64,000 nucleotides of DNA from contig SFOH01000019.1 of assembly GCA_004552485.1 (NCBI GenBank), forward strand, positions 1-64,000, in the 5' to 3' direction. Numbering within the stretch: position 1 is the stretch's first letter; each line of letters begins with the position of its first letter. Under the pieces are notes generated by a model that was given only the letters and a program-made list of their open reading frames with translations, ran no database searches and was not told the origin of the DNA. Origin of the DNA: Bacteroidales bacterium (GTDB taxonomy: Bacteria; Bacteroidota; Bacteroidia; Bacteroidales; Muribaculaceae). Positions 1-8,212 of this stretch are shown piece by piece. Made by a program: the position numbers and the translations under genes.

Positions 1-326
1 AGGCACCGGGGGACGTGGAGGTGGTGCTGAACTATATTGAAATTTTCGCCACCATCATCTTCTGCGTGTTTGTGATGAAATATCTGTCCGTGCTGCCGGT
101 GATGAAGCCACTGAAGTACTTCGGCACAAACTCCTACATCGTACTGGGCACGCACGAGATAATTCTGACGCTGATGAAGATGAGTTACAAGCATTTCTTC
201 GGCAAACCCGGTGTATGGGGCGGTCTGGTCATTCTCGCCTGCACAATCGTGCTGCTCGTGCCCGTGATATGGCTGCTCAACAAGAGTTGTCCGACGCTTG
301 TGGGCAAAAACAAACTTTGGATATGA
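1..326 (+). CDS. Acyltransferase family 3 membrane protein, C-terminal part
   Basis: The reading frame is open to the window edge, so this is only the C-terminal end of a protein. It shows two or three hydrophobic segments and the stretch YFGTNSYIVLGTHEII, which resembles the end of acyltransferase_3 membrane proteins (O-acetylases of surface glycans). Its stop overlaps the start of the next glycosyltransferase in an ATGA arrangement, so it is probably co-translated with the polysaccharide cluster. By family it would acetylate a sugar of the glycan made by its neighbours. The catalytic N-terminal half lies outside the window, so the call rests on the tail and the context. Confidence 0.6.
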   Translation, partial: APGDVEVVLNYIEIFATIIFCVFVMKYLSVLPVMKPLKYFGTNSYIVLGTHEIILTLMKMSYKHFFGKPGVWGGLVILACTIVLLVPVIWLLNKSCPTLVGKNKLWI

Positions 327-1420
327 AGAAGAAACGCATAATCATACTGATGCACTACATGGAGCTTGGCGGCGCCGAAATGGCACTGCTCGGACTGCTC
401 CACGCGCTTGATTATGAGAAAGTTGACGTTGACTTGTTCATCTACAGCCACCGCGGCGAACTGATGCCGTTTATTCCCGAGCAGGTGAACATCCTGCCTG
501 AGTTGCCGGCATACGCCGCCATCGAATGTCCCATGAAGCAGGCTCTACTCAAAGGGCATTTAGGCGTTGTCTGCGGGCGTCTCCGCGCCAAACTTGCACA
601 TCGCGAGTTCCTGAGACACAACGCCGTGCCTGACGGAGTGCAAGATGCGTCGGTCTTCGGTTATGTCGGGCATTATGTGTCGCCCCGTGTGCCACATATC
701 AGTCCGGAAAAGGAGTATGACCTCGCCGTGAGCTTCCTCACACCCCACAACTTCTGTGCCGACCATGTGAGAGCTGGCCATAAGGTGGCCTGGGAGGCGT
801 TCCCGTCTTTGGCGCGTAAACTCACAGTCATTGAGAACATTCTGCCCGCCGAATACATCCGCCGCCGTGCGCAAGAGCCTATGGCAGAGAACCTTGAACG
901 CGGCGAGCTGATGCTGTTGAGCATCGGACGCTTCACTTATCCGAAGAATTTCGACAACATTCCCGGCATGGCGCGCTTCCTCGTGGAGAATCACAGCATC
1001 GACGTGCGCTGGTACGTGATTGGCTACGGCGGCGACGAGGAGCTGATAAGGCGCCGGATCGCGCAGGAAGGCATGGAGCGCCATGTCATAATCATCGGCA
1101 AACGCGACAATCCCTATCCCTACATCAACGCTTGCGATATTTATGTGCAACCCTCACGGTATGAGGGCAAAAGCATCACCGTGAGGGAGGCGCAGACGCT
1201 GTGCAAACCCGTTGTCATCACGCGTTATCCCACGGCCGCGTCGCAGGTCAATGACGGCGTGAATGGCGTGATATGCGACCTCGACAACGAGGCTGTCGCC
1301 GACGCTGTGGAGGCTCTTTTTCGTGACGCAGACCGGCGCCGGGAAATCATCCGCAATCTTCAGCCATCGGACTTCGCCATGCTCTCCGAAGCCGACAAAT
1401 TACTTTCTATTATACCTTGA
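323..1420 (+). CDS. Glycosyltransferase family 4 (GT-B fold)
   Basis: The product has 365 residues when started at the ATG at 323 (MKKKRIIILMHYMELGGAE), which overlaps the upstream stop; earlier in-frame starts would run into the upstream gene. The N-terminal GGAE loop is typical of GT4 enzymes. The C-terminal nucleotide-sugar domain shows LLSIGRFTYPKNFD, then CDIYVQPSRYEGKSITVREA, matching the E(x7)E region of GT-B transferases. It likely transfers a sugar from a nucleotide donor onto a lipid-linked glycan at the inner face of the cytoplasmic membrane. Donor and acceptor cannot be read from sequence. It sits in an operon with other transferases and an EpsG-like polymerase. Confidence 0.88.
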   Translation: MKKKRIIILMHYMELGGAEMALLGLLHALDYEKVDVDLFIYSHRGELMPFIPEQVNILPELPAYAAIECPMKQALLKGHLGVVCGRLRAKLAHREFLRHNAVPDGVQDASVFGYVGHYVSPRVPHISPEKEYDLAVSFLTPHNFCADHVRAGHKVAWEAFPSLARKLTVIENILPAEYIRRRAQEPMAENLERGELMLLSIGRFTYPKNFDNIPGMARFLVENHSIDVRWYVIGYGGDEELIRRRIAQEGMERHVIIIGKRDNPYPYINACDIYVQPSRYEGKSITVREAQTLCKPVVITRYPTAASQVNDGVNGVICDLDNEAVADAVEALFRDADRRREIIRNLQPSDFAMLSEADKLLSIIP

Positions 1421-1422
1421 TT

Positions 1423-2172
1423 ATGAACGAGATACCACACATAATCCATTACTGCTGGTTCGGCCGCAACCCGCTGCCGCAGTGGGCCAAAGCCTATATC
1501 GACAGCTGGCGCCGCTATTTCCCGGGCTGGGAGATAAAAGAGTGGAACGAGGACAACTTCGACGTGAACGCCTGTCTGTTCACGCGCCAGGCCTATGCTG
1601 CCGGCAAGTATGCCTTTGTCAGCGACTATGCCCGCTTTGCCATACTTCTGCGCGAGGGCGGCGTGTATTTCGACACCGACGTGGAGGTGGTGCGCAGCTT
1701 CAGAGACATCCTTGCCGCCGGACCCTTCATGGGTTACGAGACGGACCCCGGCGCGAACGGCCTGCCGTACGGCACCGTCAATCCCGGTCTCGGCCTCGGC
1801 GCTGTGCCGGGCATGGAGATTTATCGCGAGATTCTCGACCGCTACGAGAGCATATCGTTCATGGATGAGAACGGCTGGCAGATGGAGGGAACCGTTGTGT
1901 ATCACACCACTGAAGTCTTTCGCAAGCATGGCCTGCTGCCCGACAAGGCGCCGCAGACGGTGGCGTCTGTAACCATTTATCCCGCGCGGTTCTTCAACCC
2001 GTTTTGCGATGCCGATGGCAAGCTTCATCTCACAAACGACTCGCATTCAATTCATTGGTATCGCAAGACATGGACGGGACAAAGCCCCCTGCGCATTGCC
2101 GCCGCACGCATCTCGCACCGACTCCTCGGAAAAGGCCTTTCAGCAAAAATCAAAAAATTGCTTCACATATAG
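1423..2172 (+). CDS. Glycosyltransferase family 32 (DXD sugar transferase)
   Basis: This 249-residue protein begins MNEIPHIIHYCWFG, the usual opening of GT32 (Och1-like / capsular polysaccharide) transferases. It carries the metal-binding DXD motif in VYFDTDVEVV at about residues 84-86. SDYARFAILLREGGVYFDTD is the family signature. I chose the ATG at 1423; a TTG at 1417 overlapping the previous stop is also possible. It should be a retaining transferase using a nucleotide-sugar donor and a divalent metal. It is part of the surface-glycan operon. The sugar transferred is unknown. Confidence 0.88.
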   Translation: MNEIPHIIHYCWFGRNPLPQWAKAYIDSWRRYFPGWEIKEWNEDNFDVNACLFTRQAYAAGKYAFVSDYARFAILLREGGVYFDTDVEVVRSFRDILAAGPFMGYETDPGANGLPYGTVNPGLGLGAVPGMEIYREILDRYESISFMDENGWQMEGTVVYHTTEVFRKHGLLPDKAPQTVASVTIYPARFFNPFCDADGKLHLTNDSHSIHWYRKTWTGQSPLRIAAARISHRLLGKGLSAKIKKLLHI

Positions 2173-2206
2173 CCCGGTAAATACTGGCTTATCCGCCAAA
2201 AATAAC

Positions 2207-2214
2207 TACCTTTG
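2207..2214 (+). promoter_or_regulatory. Internal promoter -7 box TACCTTTG
   Basis: TACCTTTG matches the Bacteroidetes -7 consensus TAnnTTTG. The region about 20 bases upstream (ACTGG near 2183) is a poor -33 match. Transcription would begin near 2220, so messages from here would be leaderless if the EpsG-like gene starts at 2220, or have about 36 leader bases if it starts at the ATG at 2256. Confidence 0.5.
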
Positions 2215-2219
2215 CAGTT

Positions 2220-3311
2220 ATGATTCCCTACAGCTCACATAATTGGTTTTTTTTCATGACAATCTGCGCGTTTGTCTGCGCATTTATCATGTGCCTCCGC
2301 AGCCGCAAACAGATGCTGCGCGGCAACAAGTATCCGATTTTGGGCATTATTCTGTTAATCCTATCCTGGTGGTATACGGGTGTGCGTCCCATTAACAAAG
2401 AAGGAGACTCGGCCTTGTATTCCACTATTTACAACCTTGTGTTGCGGCATGAATGGACCGACATCAAGGGTTTTGAATCAGAAGGTTTCTGGGCCACAGT
2501 CGAATATGCCTGCCTGAACGCACGCATGTCGGCAAGTCAGTGGTTCCAGGTCATTGCAGGCTTTTATTTCTTCGGTTTCGGCGTTGCCATCTGGAAATGG
2601 ATGCGTCGCAATTTCACGTCCGCGTTCATCTTCACCATTTCTGCCATGTCATTTTGGGCTTATGCGACAAATGGCCTGAGAAGCGGTATGGCGGCAGCAC
2701 TTGGCACAGCCGGTTTGGCTTTCTTCACGAATGCAAAGAACCCAAAGGACATTCTTAGCATTGCCATTGCTGTCACGCTGATGTTTCTGAGCAGCATCAC
2801 TCACAACTCTATGTGGTTGTTCTTTGCCGCTTCTTTGGCTGCATGGCTGCTTCCCTCCAAAAAAATGCCTTACTATGTTTGGGGGGTATGCCTGCTACTA
2901 AGCCCTCTCAGTGGAAGTCTCATCATGGAGCTGGGCGAAGAGCTTATCTCTGACATGCGCCTCGCTTATTACCAGGATGCCGACATGACTATATTCAGTC
3001 ACAACGGTTGGCGTTGGGACTTCATTCTCTACAGCACTATCCCGGTTGTATGGTCGTGGTACATCATCAATAAACGCAAATTGGCTGACAAGAGATACAT
3101 CATCATCACCGAGGTCTATGTGCTCTGCAACGCCGCATGGCTGCTGGTGAATTCGGTGCCATTCTCAAACCGTTTCGCCTACATCAGCTGGTGCATTTAT
3201 CCCTTCGTAATGTGTTATCCGCTCTTCAAGATGCGAATCTCTAAATATCAGGGACTTATCGGAGGTGCAATGCTCGCGTTCTTCACTGTTTTCACTCTCT
3301 TGCTGGCATGA
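2220..3311 (+). CDS. EpsG-like polysaccharide polymerase (multispanning membrane protein)
   Basis: This protein of up to 363 residues has around ten hydrophobic segments. The loop WWYTGVRPINKEGDSALYSTIYN resembles the EpsG/Wzy-type polymerase family, in which a conserved Arg and acidic residue follow the second membrane segment. By family it would polymerise lipid-linked repeat units at the periplasmic face of the inner membrane. The annotated start is the ATG at 2220, but the ATG at 2256 (MTICAFVCAF) fits better with the -7 box at 2207-2214. Its stop overlaps the next gene in ATGA. Polymerases of this class are highly divergent, so the functional call is by family and context. Confidence 0.8.
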   Translation: MIPYSSHNWFFFMTICAFVCAFIMCLRSRKQMLRGNKYPILGIILLILSWWYTGVRPINKEGDSALYSTIYNLVLRHEWTDIKGFESEGFWATVEYACLNARMSASQWFQVIAGFYFFGFGVAIWKWMRRNFTSAFIFTISAMSFWAYATNGLRSGMAAALGTAGLAFFTNAKNPKDILSIAIAVTLMFLSSITHNSMWLFFAASLAAWLLPSKKMPYYVWGVCLLLSPLSGSLIMELGEELISDMRLAYYQDADMTIFSHNGWRWDFILYSTIPVVWSWYIINKRKLADKRYIIITEVYVLCNAAWLLVNSVPFSNRFAYISWCIYPFVMCYPLFKMRISKYQGLIGGAMLAFFTVFTLLLA

Positions 3312-4195
3312 AAACGCTCACCGTCTTCACTCCCGCCTTCAACCGTGCGCACACTCTCGTGCGCACCTACGAGTCGCTATGTCGACAGACCTGTCAGGAT
3401 TTCTGCTGGCTGGTAGTGGACGATGGTTCTACTGACAACACCCGGCAGTTGGTGGAGGGATGGATTGAGGAAGGACGCATTCCCGTGCGATATATCTACA
3501 AGGAAAACGGCGGTCTGCACACCGCCTACAACACCGCCTACGCCAACATAGATACAGAGCTGAACATGTGTGTGGACAGCGATGACTTCCTTCCGGATGA
3601 CGCGGTGGATGTAATTCTGAAGGAGTGGCGCGAGCGTGGCTCGGAAAATTATGCCGGTCTGATCGGTCTTGACTATTCGCTTGACAATCAGCCTATTGGC
3701 GGACTATTTCCGGAAACTCTCACTGAGACGCATGTCTTTGACCTGCGCGCGAGAAAAATCCACGACTATGATTGCAAACCGGTGTACCGCAGCGATTTGA
3801 CGCGCAAATTTTCGCCGATGATAGGCTTTCCGGGCGAGAAGAACTTCAATCCCCATTACATCGCCATTGAGATTGACCGCTATCTCCCCGTGCTCGTGGT
3901 CAACAAAAACTTCTGCTTTGTCGATTATCAGGTGGGCGATTCCATGTCGCGAAACATTGTTAATCAATACTTTAACAGCCCGCGAAGTTTCTGCAAGAGC
4001 CGTATCCAGGAAATGTCCCATCCTCGCACATTCCTGTGCAACAACATCCGCCTGGCCACGCACTATGTGGCCGAGTCCATAATAGCCCGCAATGCCGGAT
4101 TCCTGCGCGAGTCTCCGTGTAAACTGCTCACACTGCTGTGTGTTCCCGCCGGCGTGGCATTGTACTTTTACCTCCTCACAAAGCGCAGAAAATGA
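3308..4195 (+). CDS. Glycosyltransferase family 2 (GT-A fold)
   Basis: The product has 295 residues. The N-terminal GT-A domain shows LTVFTPAFNRAHTLVRTYES, then LVVDDGSTDNT and the metal-binding region MCVDSDDFLPDDA at about residues 88-100. This is a normal GT2 core followed by a C-terminal region ending in a hydrophobic segment and KRRK, which may anchor it to the membrane. It overlaps the EpsG-like gene at its start and the next GT4 gene at its end (both ATGA), implying coupled translation. It is an inverting nucleotide-sugar transferase of the surface-glycan pathway; specificity is unknown. Confidence 0.9.
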   Translation: MKTLTVFTPAFNRAHTLVRTYESLCRQTCQDFCWLVVDDGSTDNTRQLVEGWIEEGRIPVRYIYKENGGLHTAYNTAYANIDTELNMCVDSDDFLPDDAVDVILKEWRERGSENYAGLIGLDYSLDNQPIGGLFPETLTETHVFDLRARKIHDYDCKPVYRSDLTRKFSPMIGFPGEKNFNPHYIAIEIDRYLPVLVVNKNFCFVDYQVGDSMSRNIVNQYFNSPRSFCKSRIQEMSHPRTFLCNNIRLATHYVAESIIARNAGFLRESPCKLLTLLCVPAGVALYFYLLTKRRK

Positions 4196-5271
4196 AGATA
4201 TTGCACGTCATAACCTCGCTGAGAACGGGAGGGGCTGAAAAACTGATGACGCAGTTGCTGCCTCGGCTGCGCGATGCCGGCATTGATGCGGAGATTGCCG
4301 TCTTCGACGGCATTGCCACCAAGTTTCTGGGTGCACTGAGGCGCGCCGGCATCACTGTCTATCGCCTTGGCGAGCCCAATAGCTTTGTGTATAATCCTAT
4401 GCTCATCAGCAAGTTGAGTCAGCTTATGTCCCGGTATGACATTGTGCACACACATAATACCTCACCGCAGTTCTTCGCCGCCGTGGCAGCCAAATTCATG
4501 CGTCGGAAGCCGATACTGGTTACGACCGAACACAACACAGACAACCGGCGCCGCAACAACCGTCTGGGACGAGCAGCTGACCGCTGGATGTACAGCCGCT
4601 ATGACCTGGTGATTGCCATCACAAAGGAGGTGGAAAGTTGCTTGTTAGACCACCTTAACGGTTCAAGTATCAATACAACGGTAATATGTAACGGCATTGA
4701 CACAAAGCAGTTTATGAGTCCGATAAAGCAGCTGACTCCGGATGGTCCGCGCACAATTGTTATGGTGGGCGCATTCCGTGAGCAGAAGGACCAGGACACG
4801 CTCATTCGCGCGATGTGCCACCTGCCGGAACGCTTTCGTCTGCGGTTGGTCGGCGGAGATGCCCGTCTCGGCAACTGCATCGAGTTAGCCGCCAACCTCG
4901 GTTTGGCGGACAGAGTGACATTTGACGGTCTGCGCACTGATATTCCCGCGGTGTTGGAGCAGGCTGATTACGTCTGTATGTCAACGCATTACGAGGGTCT
5001 GTCTTTAGCTGTTGTCGAAGGCATGTGCTCGGGTCGTCCGCTGATTGCCTCCGACGTGCGTGGCGTGAAGGATTTGGTCTCCGGTGCCGGAATTCTCTTT
5101 CCGGAAGGCAACGACCACGCGCTCGCTGAGGCCATCATGCGCCTGGACAGCGACCCCGAGCTATACCACACCACAGCTCTTGCCGGACGCGAACGCGGTC
5201 TGCAATACGACATCTCAAACATGGTCGACGGCTACATCAATGCCTATAACTCGTTGATGAGTAAAGGCTGA
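4192..5271 (+). CDS. Glycosyltransferase family 4 (GT-B fold)
   Basis: The product has 359 residues from the ATG at 4192 (MKILHVITSLRTGGAEKLM), which overlaps the previous stop. The N-terminal GGAEKL glycine loop, the middle segment HTHNTSPQFFAA and the C-terminal ADYVCMSTHYEGLSLAVVEG are classic for GT4 transferases. It shares the fold of the other GT4 gene in the cluster but differs clearly in sequence, so it probably adds a different sugar. It is the last glycosyltransferase seen in the cluster, and the decarboxylase-like gene follows after 36 bases. Confidence 0.9.
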   Translation: MKILHVITSLRTGGAEKLMTQLLPRLRDAGIDAEIAVFDGIATKFLGALRRAGITVYRLGEPNSFVYNPMLISKLSQLMSRYDIVHTHNTSPQFFAAVAAKFMRRKPILVTTEHNTDNRRRNNRLGRAADRWMYSRYDLVIAITKEVESCLLDHLNGSSINTTVICNGIDTKQFMSPIKQLTPDGPRTIVMVGAFREQKDQDTLIRAMCHLPERFRLRLVGGDARLGNCIELAANLGLADRVTFDGLRTDIPAVLEQADYVCMSTHYEGLSLAVVEGMCSGRPLIASDVRGVKDLVSGAGILFPEGNDHALAEAIMRLDSDPELYHTTALAGRERGLQYDISNMVDGYINAYNSLMSKG

Positions 5272-5307
5272 ACAGACTATGATTCGGTCATTTAATCTGA
5301 AATCGTG

Positions 5308-6420
5308 ATGAAGGAGGAGAACTACCGAAAACTGCCGACTCCGGCGTTTCTTTTGGACCGCGCCGCATTCCTGCGGTCGGCACGCGCGTTTCTCACCGCA
5401 ATGGAGCTCAATCACGGCGGAGAAGTCAGACTGGGGTATTCCGTTAAAACCAATAGCCACCCGCTTGTTATTCAGGCCGTTAAAGACATAGGGATGCTGG
5501 CCGAGGTCGTAAGCGCGGACGAATACAGGCTGGTGCGTTCACTCGGCTTCAGCCCGTCGGAGATAATCTACAACGGGCCGCTCAAAGACCACGACACGTT
5601 CGTCGAAGCCCTGAACTGCGGTGCTGTCGTAAACATTGAGACATGGCGCGAAATCGACTGGCTGCGCGATGCCCGACCCCGCGGTGTCGGTCTGCGCATC
5701 GCGGTGAACCTCAGCGAGATATCACCAAAGGATGCCATACGCACGAACGACCAAAGCCGCTTCGGCTTCATCGACGAGCAGGGCGAGGTTACCGAGGCCA
5801 TCCTCCGAATCCGCGCCATCCCGGGAATGAGTGTCAGCGGACTGCATCTGCACCGCAATACTGACGCCCGCCGCGTCTCTTTTTACAGCGCTCTTGCGCG
5901 CTATGCAGTCAAGATTGCCGCGCGCCACAACCTCACGCTCGATTACCTGGACATTGGCGGAGGCTACCACTTCAACGGCCCCGGGAAACCCTCTTTCAGC
6001 GACTATTTCAAGGCAGTCAACGAGGCTCTCGAAGGCACGGAAATATCTAAAGCAACACTTTTAGCAGAGCCTGGCAATGCCTTGTCAGCCACTATATTCC
6101 AATACATCACCGAAGTGATTGACGTGAAAGACTCACGCGTCATCGTTGACGGCACGCGCAACGACATCGATCCGCTCTATCACCGCATGGACTACGACCG
6201 CCGCATTCTCCTCGATGAGCCGGCGGAAGAGCGCCCCATCGTGCCCGTCCAAACCATCGGCGGATGCACGTGCATGGAACGCGACGTTCTCTTCACACTC
6301 CGCGATGCTCCGGCCCTGCGCCCCGGCGACCGCATCGTCTTCCGCAACGCCGGCGCATACACCATGGCTCTCGCGCCCGCCTTTATCCGCCGTCCCGCCC
6401 AAATTATTCCCATCTCCTGA
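5308..6420 (+). CDS. LysA-like PLP-dependent decarboxylase (fold-type III)
   Basis: The product is 370 residues from the ATG at 5308 (a GTG at 5305 is also possible). It has the alanine-racemase-like barrel with the PLP lysine in GYSVKTN (Lys47), the phosphate-binding glycine motif YLDIGGGYHF, LAEPGNAL, and the C-terminal catalytic-cysteine region GGCTCMERDVL. These features define the Orn/DAP/Arg decarboxylase group 2 family, which includes diaminopimelate decarboxylase. It is shorter than typical LysA (about 400-420 residues) and sits at the end of a glycan cluster. It may therefore act on an amino acid used to decorate the polysaccharide or in a related side pathway. Genuine LysA function cannot be excluded. 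Confidence 0.8.
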   Translation: MKEENYRKLPTPAFLLDRAAFLRSARAFLTAMELNHGGEVRLGYSVKTNSHPLVIQAVKDIGMLAEVVSADEYRLVRSLGFSPSEIIYNGPLKDHDTFVEALNCGAVVNIETWREIDWLRDARPRGVGLRIAVNLSEISPKDAIRTNDQSRFGFIDEQGEVTEAILRIRAIPGMSVSGLHLHRNTDARRVSFYSALARYAVKIAARHNLTLDYLDIGGGYHFNGPGKPSFSDYFKAVNEALEGTEISKATLLAEPGNALSATIFQYITEVIDVKDSRVIVDGTRNDIDPLYHRMDYDRRILLDEPAEERPIVPVQTIGGCTCMERDVLFTLRDAPALRPGDRIVFRNAGAYTMALAPAFIRRPAQIIPIS

Positions 6421-6604
6421 CGCGCCCGAAACTTTTCTTGCCCTTTTATAATGTAGAAGTAAAGAATTTTTTGTAACTTCGTGGCAAAATTAATTCACTC
6501 ACCGTTATTCTCCGGGGTGAGAACGCCCGAGCTACGTTTTCTGCGTCTGTGAAAACTTCGGCTATGGGCCTGACTGCGGGGAATATGCAAAGAATTTAAG
6601 TCCT
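6421..6604 (+). other. Intergenic leader region before udk
   Basis: This 184-base AT-richer spacer follows the glycan cluster. It holds a weak -7 match TAACTTCG at 6474-6481 without a convincing -33 element. Downstream lies a short inverted repeat, CTCACC at 6498-6503 with GGTGAG at 6516-6521, that would fall in the 5' leader of udk. No gene was recognised. Confidence 0.35.
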
Positions 6605-7228
6605 ATGCTGGTTATTGGAATAGCCGGAGGCACCGGCTCCGGAAAAACGACAGTAGTAAACAAAATCATCAACAGCTTCCCCGACGGAGAGGTTGCAGTG
6701 CTTCAACAGGATGCCTATTACAAGGACCTGAGCTACATGCCCCCCGAGGAGCGCACCAAAATCAACTTTGATGAACCGGACGCCATTGAATGGACCCTGC
6801 TGGAGAAACACCTCAAAGAACTCCGCAGCGGCCATGCTGTTGAAATGCCCACATATTCTTATATAACCTGCACGCGCCAGCCCGAGACAATACGCATCGA
6901 GCCCCGCGACGTCATCATAATCGAGGGCATCCTCGTGCTCACCGAGGCCGAGATGCGCGACCACATGGACGTGAAAGTGTTTGTGGACGCCGACCCCGAC
7001 GACCGCCTCATCCGCGTCATCGCCCGCGACTGCATCGAGCGCGGCCGCACGCCCAAGATGGTCATCGACCGTTACCAGGCCATCTTAAAGCCCATGCACC
7101 TTCAGTATATCGAGCCCGCCAAGCGCTTCGCCGACCTCATCATCCCCCAGGGCGGCTCGAACACCGTTGCCATCGGCCTGCTCACCGACTACATCGAGAG
7201 CCGCCTGAAACGCAAATCAGAGGAATAA
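6605..7228 (+). CDS. udk: Uridine kinase
   Basis: This 207-residue protein has the Walker A loop GGTGSGKT at residues 8-15 and a downstream IIIEGILVLTEAEMRDHMD segment, both diagnostic of the uridine/cytidine kinase family. Its length is normal. It phosphorylates uridine and cytidine to UMP and CMP in pyrimidine salvage in the cytoplasm. It is separated from the glycan cluster by a 184-base leader and from lptB by four bases, so the two probably share a transcript. Confidence 0.92.
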   Translation: MLVIGIAGGTGSGKTTVVNKIINSFPDGEVAVLQQDAYYKDLSYMPPEERTKINFDEPDAIEWTLLEKHLKELRSGHAVEMPTYSYITCTRQPETIRIEPRDVIIIEGILVLTEAEMRDHMDVKVFVDADPDDRLIRVIARDCIERGRTPKMVIDRYQAILKPMHLQYIEPAKRFADLIIPQGGSNTVAIGLLTDYIESRLKRKSEE

Positions 7229-7232
7229 ATAA

Positions 7233-8156
7233 ATGAGTCTGTTCAAGCGAAACAAGAAGTCCATAGCTCTGCCCGAAGAGCCGCAGTCGTCCGAGGATGT
7301 CGCCATGGACGGTGGCACCTTCTCCCACGCGCCCTTCGCCGTGGATGAGCATCACGCCGAGCCGGAGCCTGCCGACGAACCCGTTGCGGAAAATCCCGAG
7401 CCCGCCGAGCCTGGAAAGATGACGCTGCGCACGGAAGGCCTGGTGAAAATCTACGGCCGCCGCACCGTGGCCGACCACGTCTCCATCGACGTGACCCAGG
7501 GCGAAATCGTCGGCCTGTTAGGTCCCAACGGTGCCGGAAAAACCACCACATTCTATATGACCACAGGCCTCATCAAGCCTAACGCCGGGCGCATCTTCCT
7601 CAACAACAAAGACATAACGGGCTACCCCGTCTACAAACGCGCCCGCAACGGCATCGGCTATCTGGCCCAGGAAGCATCCGTTTTCCGCACACTATCCGTC
7701 GAAGACAACATCCGCGCCGTCCTCCAGATGACGGGCAAGACCAAGGCCGAGCAGCGCGAGACACTCGAGAGCCTAATCGCCGACTTCGACCTCGCCCACG
7801 TGCGCCACAACAAGGGCAACCGCCTCTCCGGCGGCGAGCGCCGACGCACCGAGATTGCCCGCTGCCTGGCCATCGACCCCAAGTTCATCATGCTCGACGA
7901 GCCATTTGCCGGCGTCGACCCCATTGCCGTGGAAGATATCCAGCGCGTGATCTACAAACTCAAGAAACGCAACATCGGCATCCTCATCACCGACCACAAC
8001 GCCCTTGAGACGCTGAACATCACCGACCGCGCATACCTCCTATTCGAAGGCCGCATCCTCTTCCAGGGCACCAGCGAGGAACTCTCCGAGAACCCCGTGG
8101 TGCGCCAGAAATACCTCGGTACAAACTTCGTCTTCCGCCGCAAAAAATTTGAATAA
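7233..8156 (+). CDS. lptB: LPS export ABC transporter ATPase LptB with N-terminal extension
   Basis: The product has 307 residues. From about residue 63 it is a complete LptB: Walker A GPNGAGKTT near residue 97, Q-loop GIGYLAQEASVFRTLSVEDN, signature LSGGERRRTEIAR, Walker B FIMLDEPFAGVDPIAV and the switch histidine in LITDHNALETL. It powers extraction of LPS from the inner membrane with LptFG. LptB is usually about 240 residues. Here about 62 extra residues, acidic and Pro/Ala-rich, precede the ATPase and look disordered. The ATG at 7233 lies four bases after udk; no later in-frame ATG sits close to the ATPase domain, so the extension appears real. Confidence 0.92.
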   Translation: MSLFKRNKKSIALPEEPQSSEDVAMDGGTFSHAPFAVDEHHAEPEPADEPVAENPEPAEPGKMTLRTEGLVKIYGRRTVADHVSIDVTQGEIVGLLGPNGAGKTTTFYMTTGLIKPNAGRIFLNNKDITGYPVYKRARNGIGYLAQEASVFRTLSVEDNIRAVLQMTGKTKAEQRETLESLIADFDLAHVRHNKGNRLSGGERRRTEIARCLAIDPKFIMLDEPFAGVDPIAVEDIQRVIYKLKKRNIGILITDHNALETLNITDRAYLLFEGRILFQGTSEELSENPVVRQKYLGTNFVFRRKKFE

Positions 8157-8212
8157 CAATCCTTATCACATACCCATAAACACATTCGTAAATTCCTAAA
8201 ATCAAAAGACTT

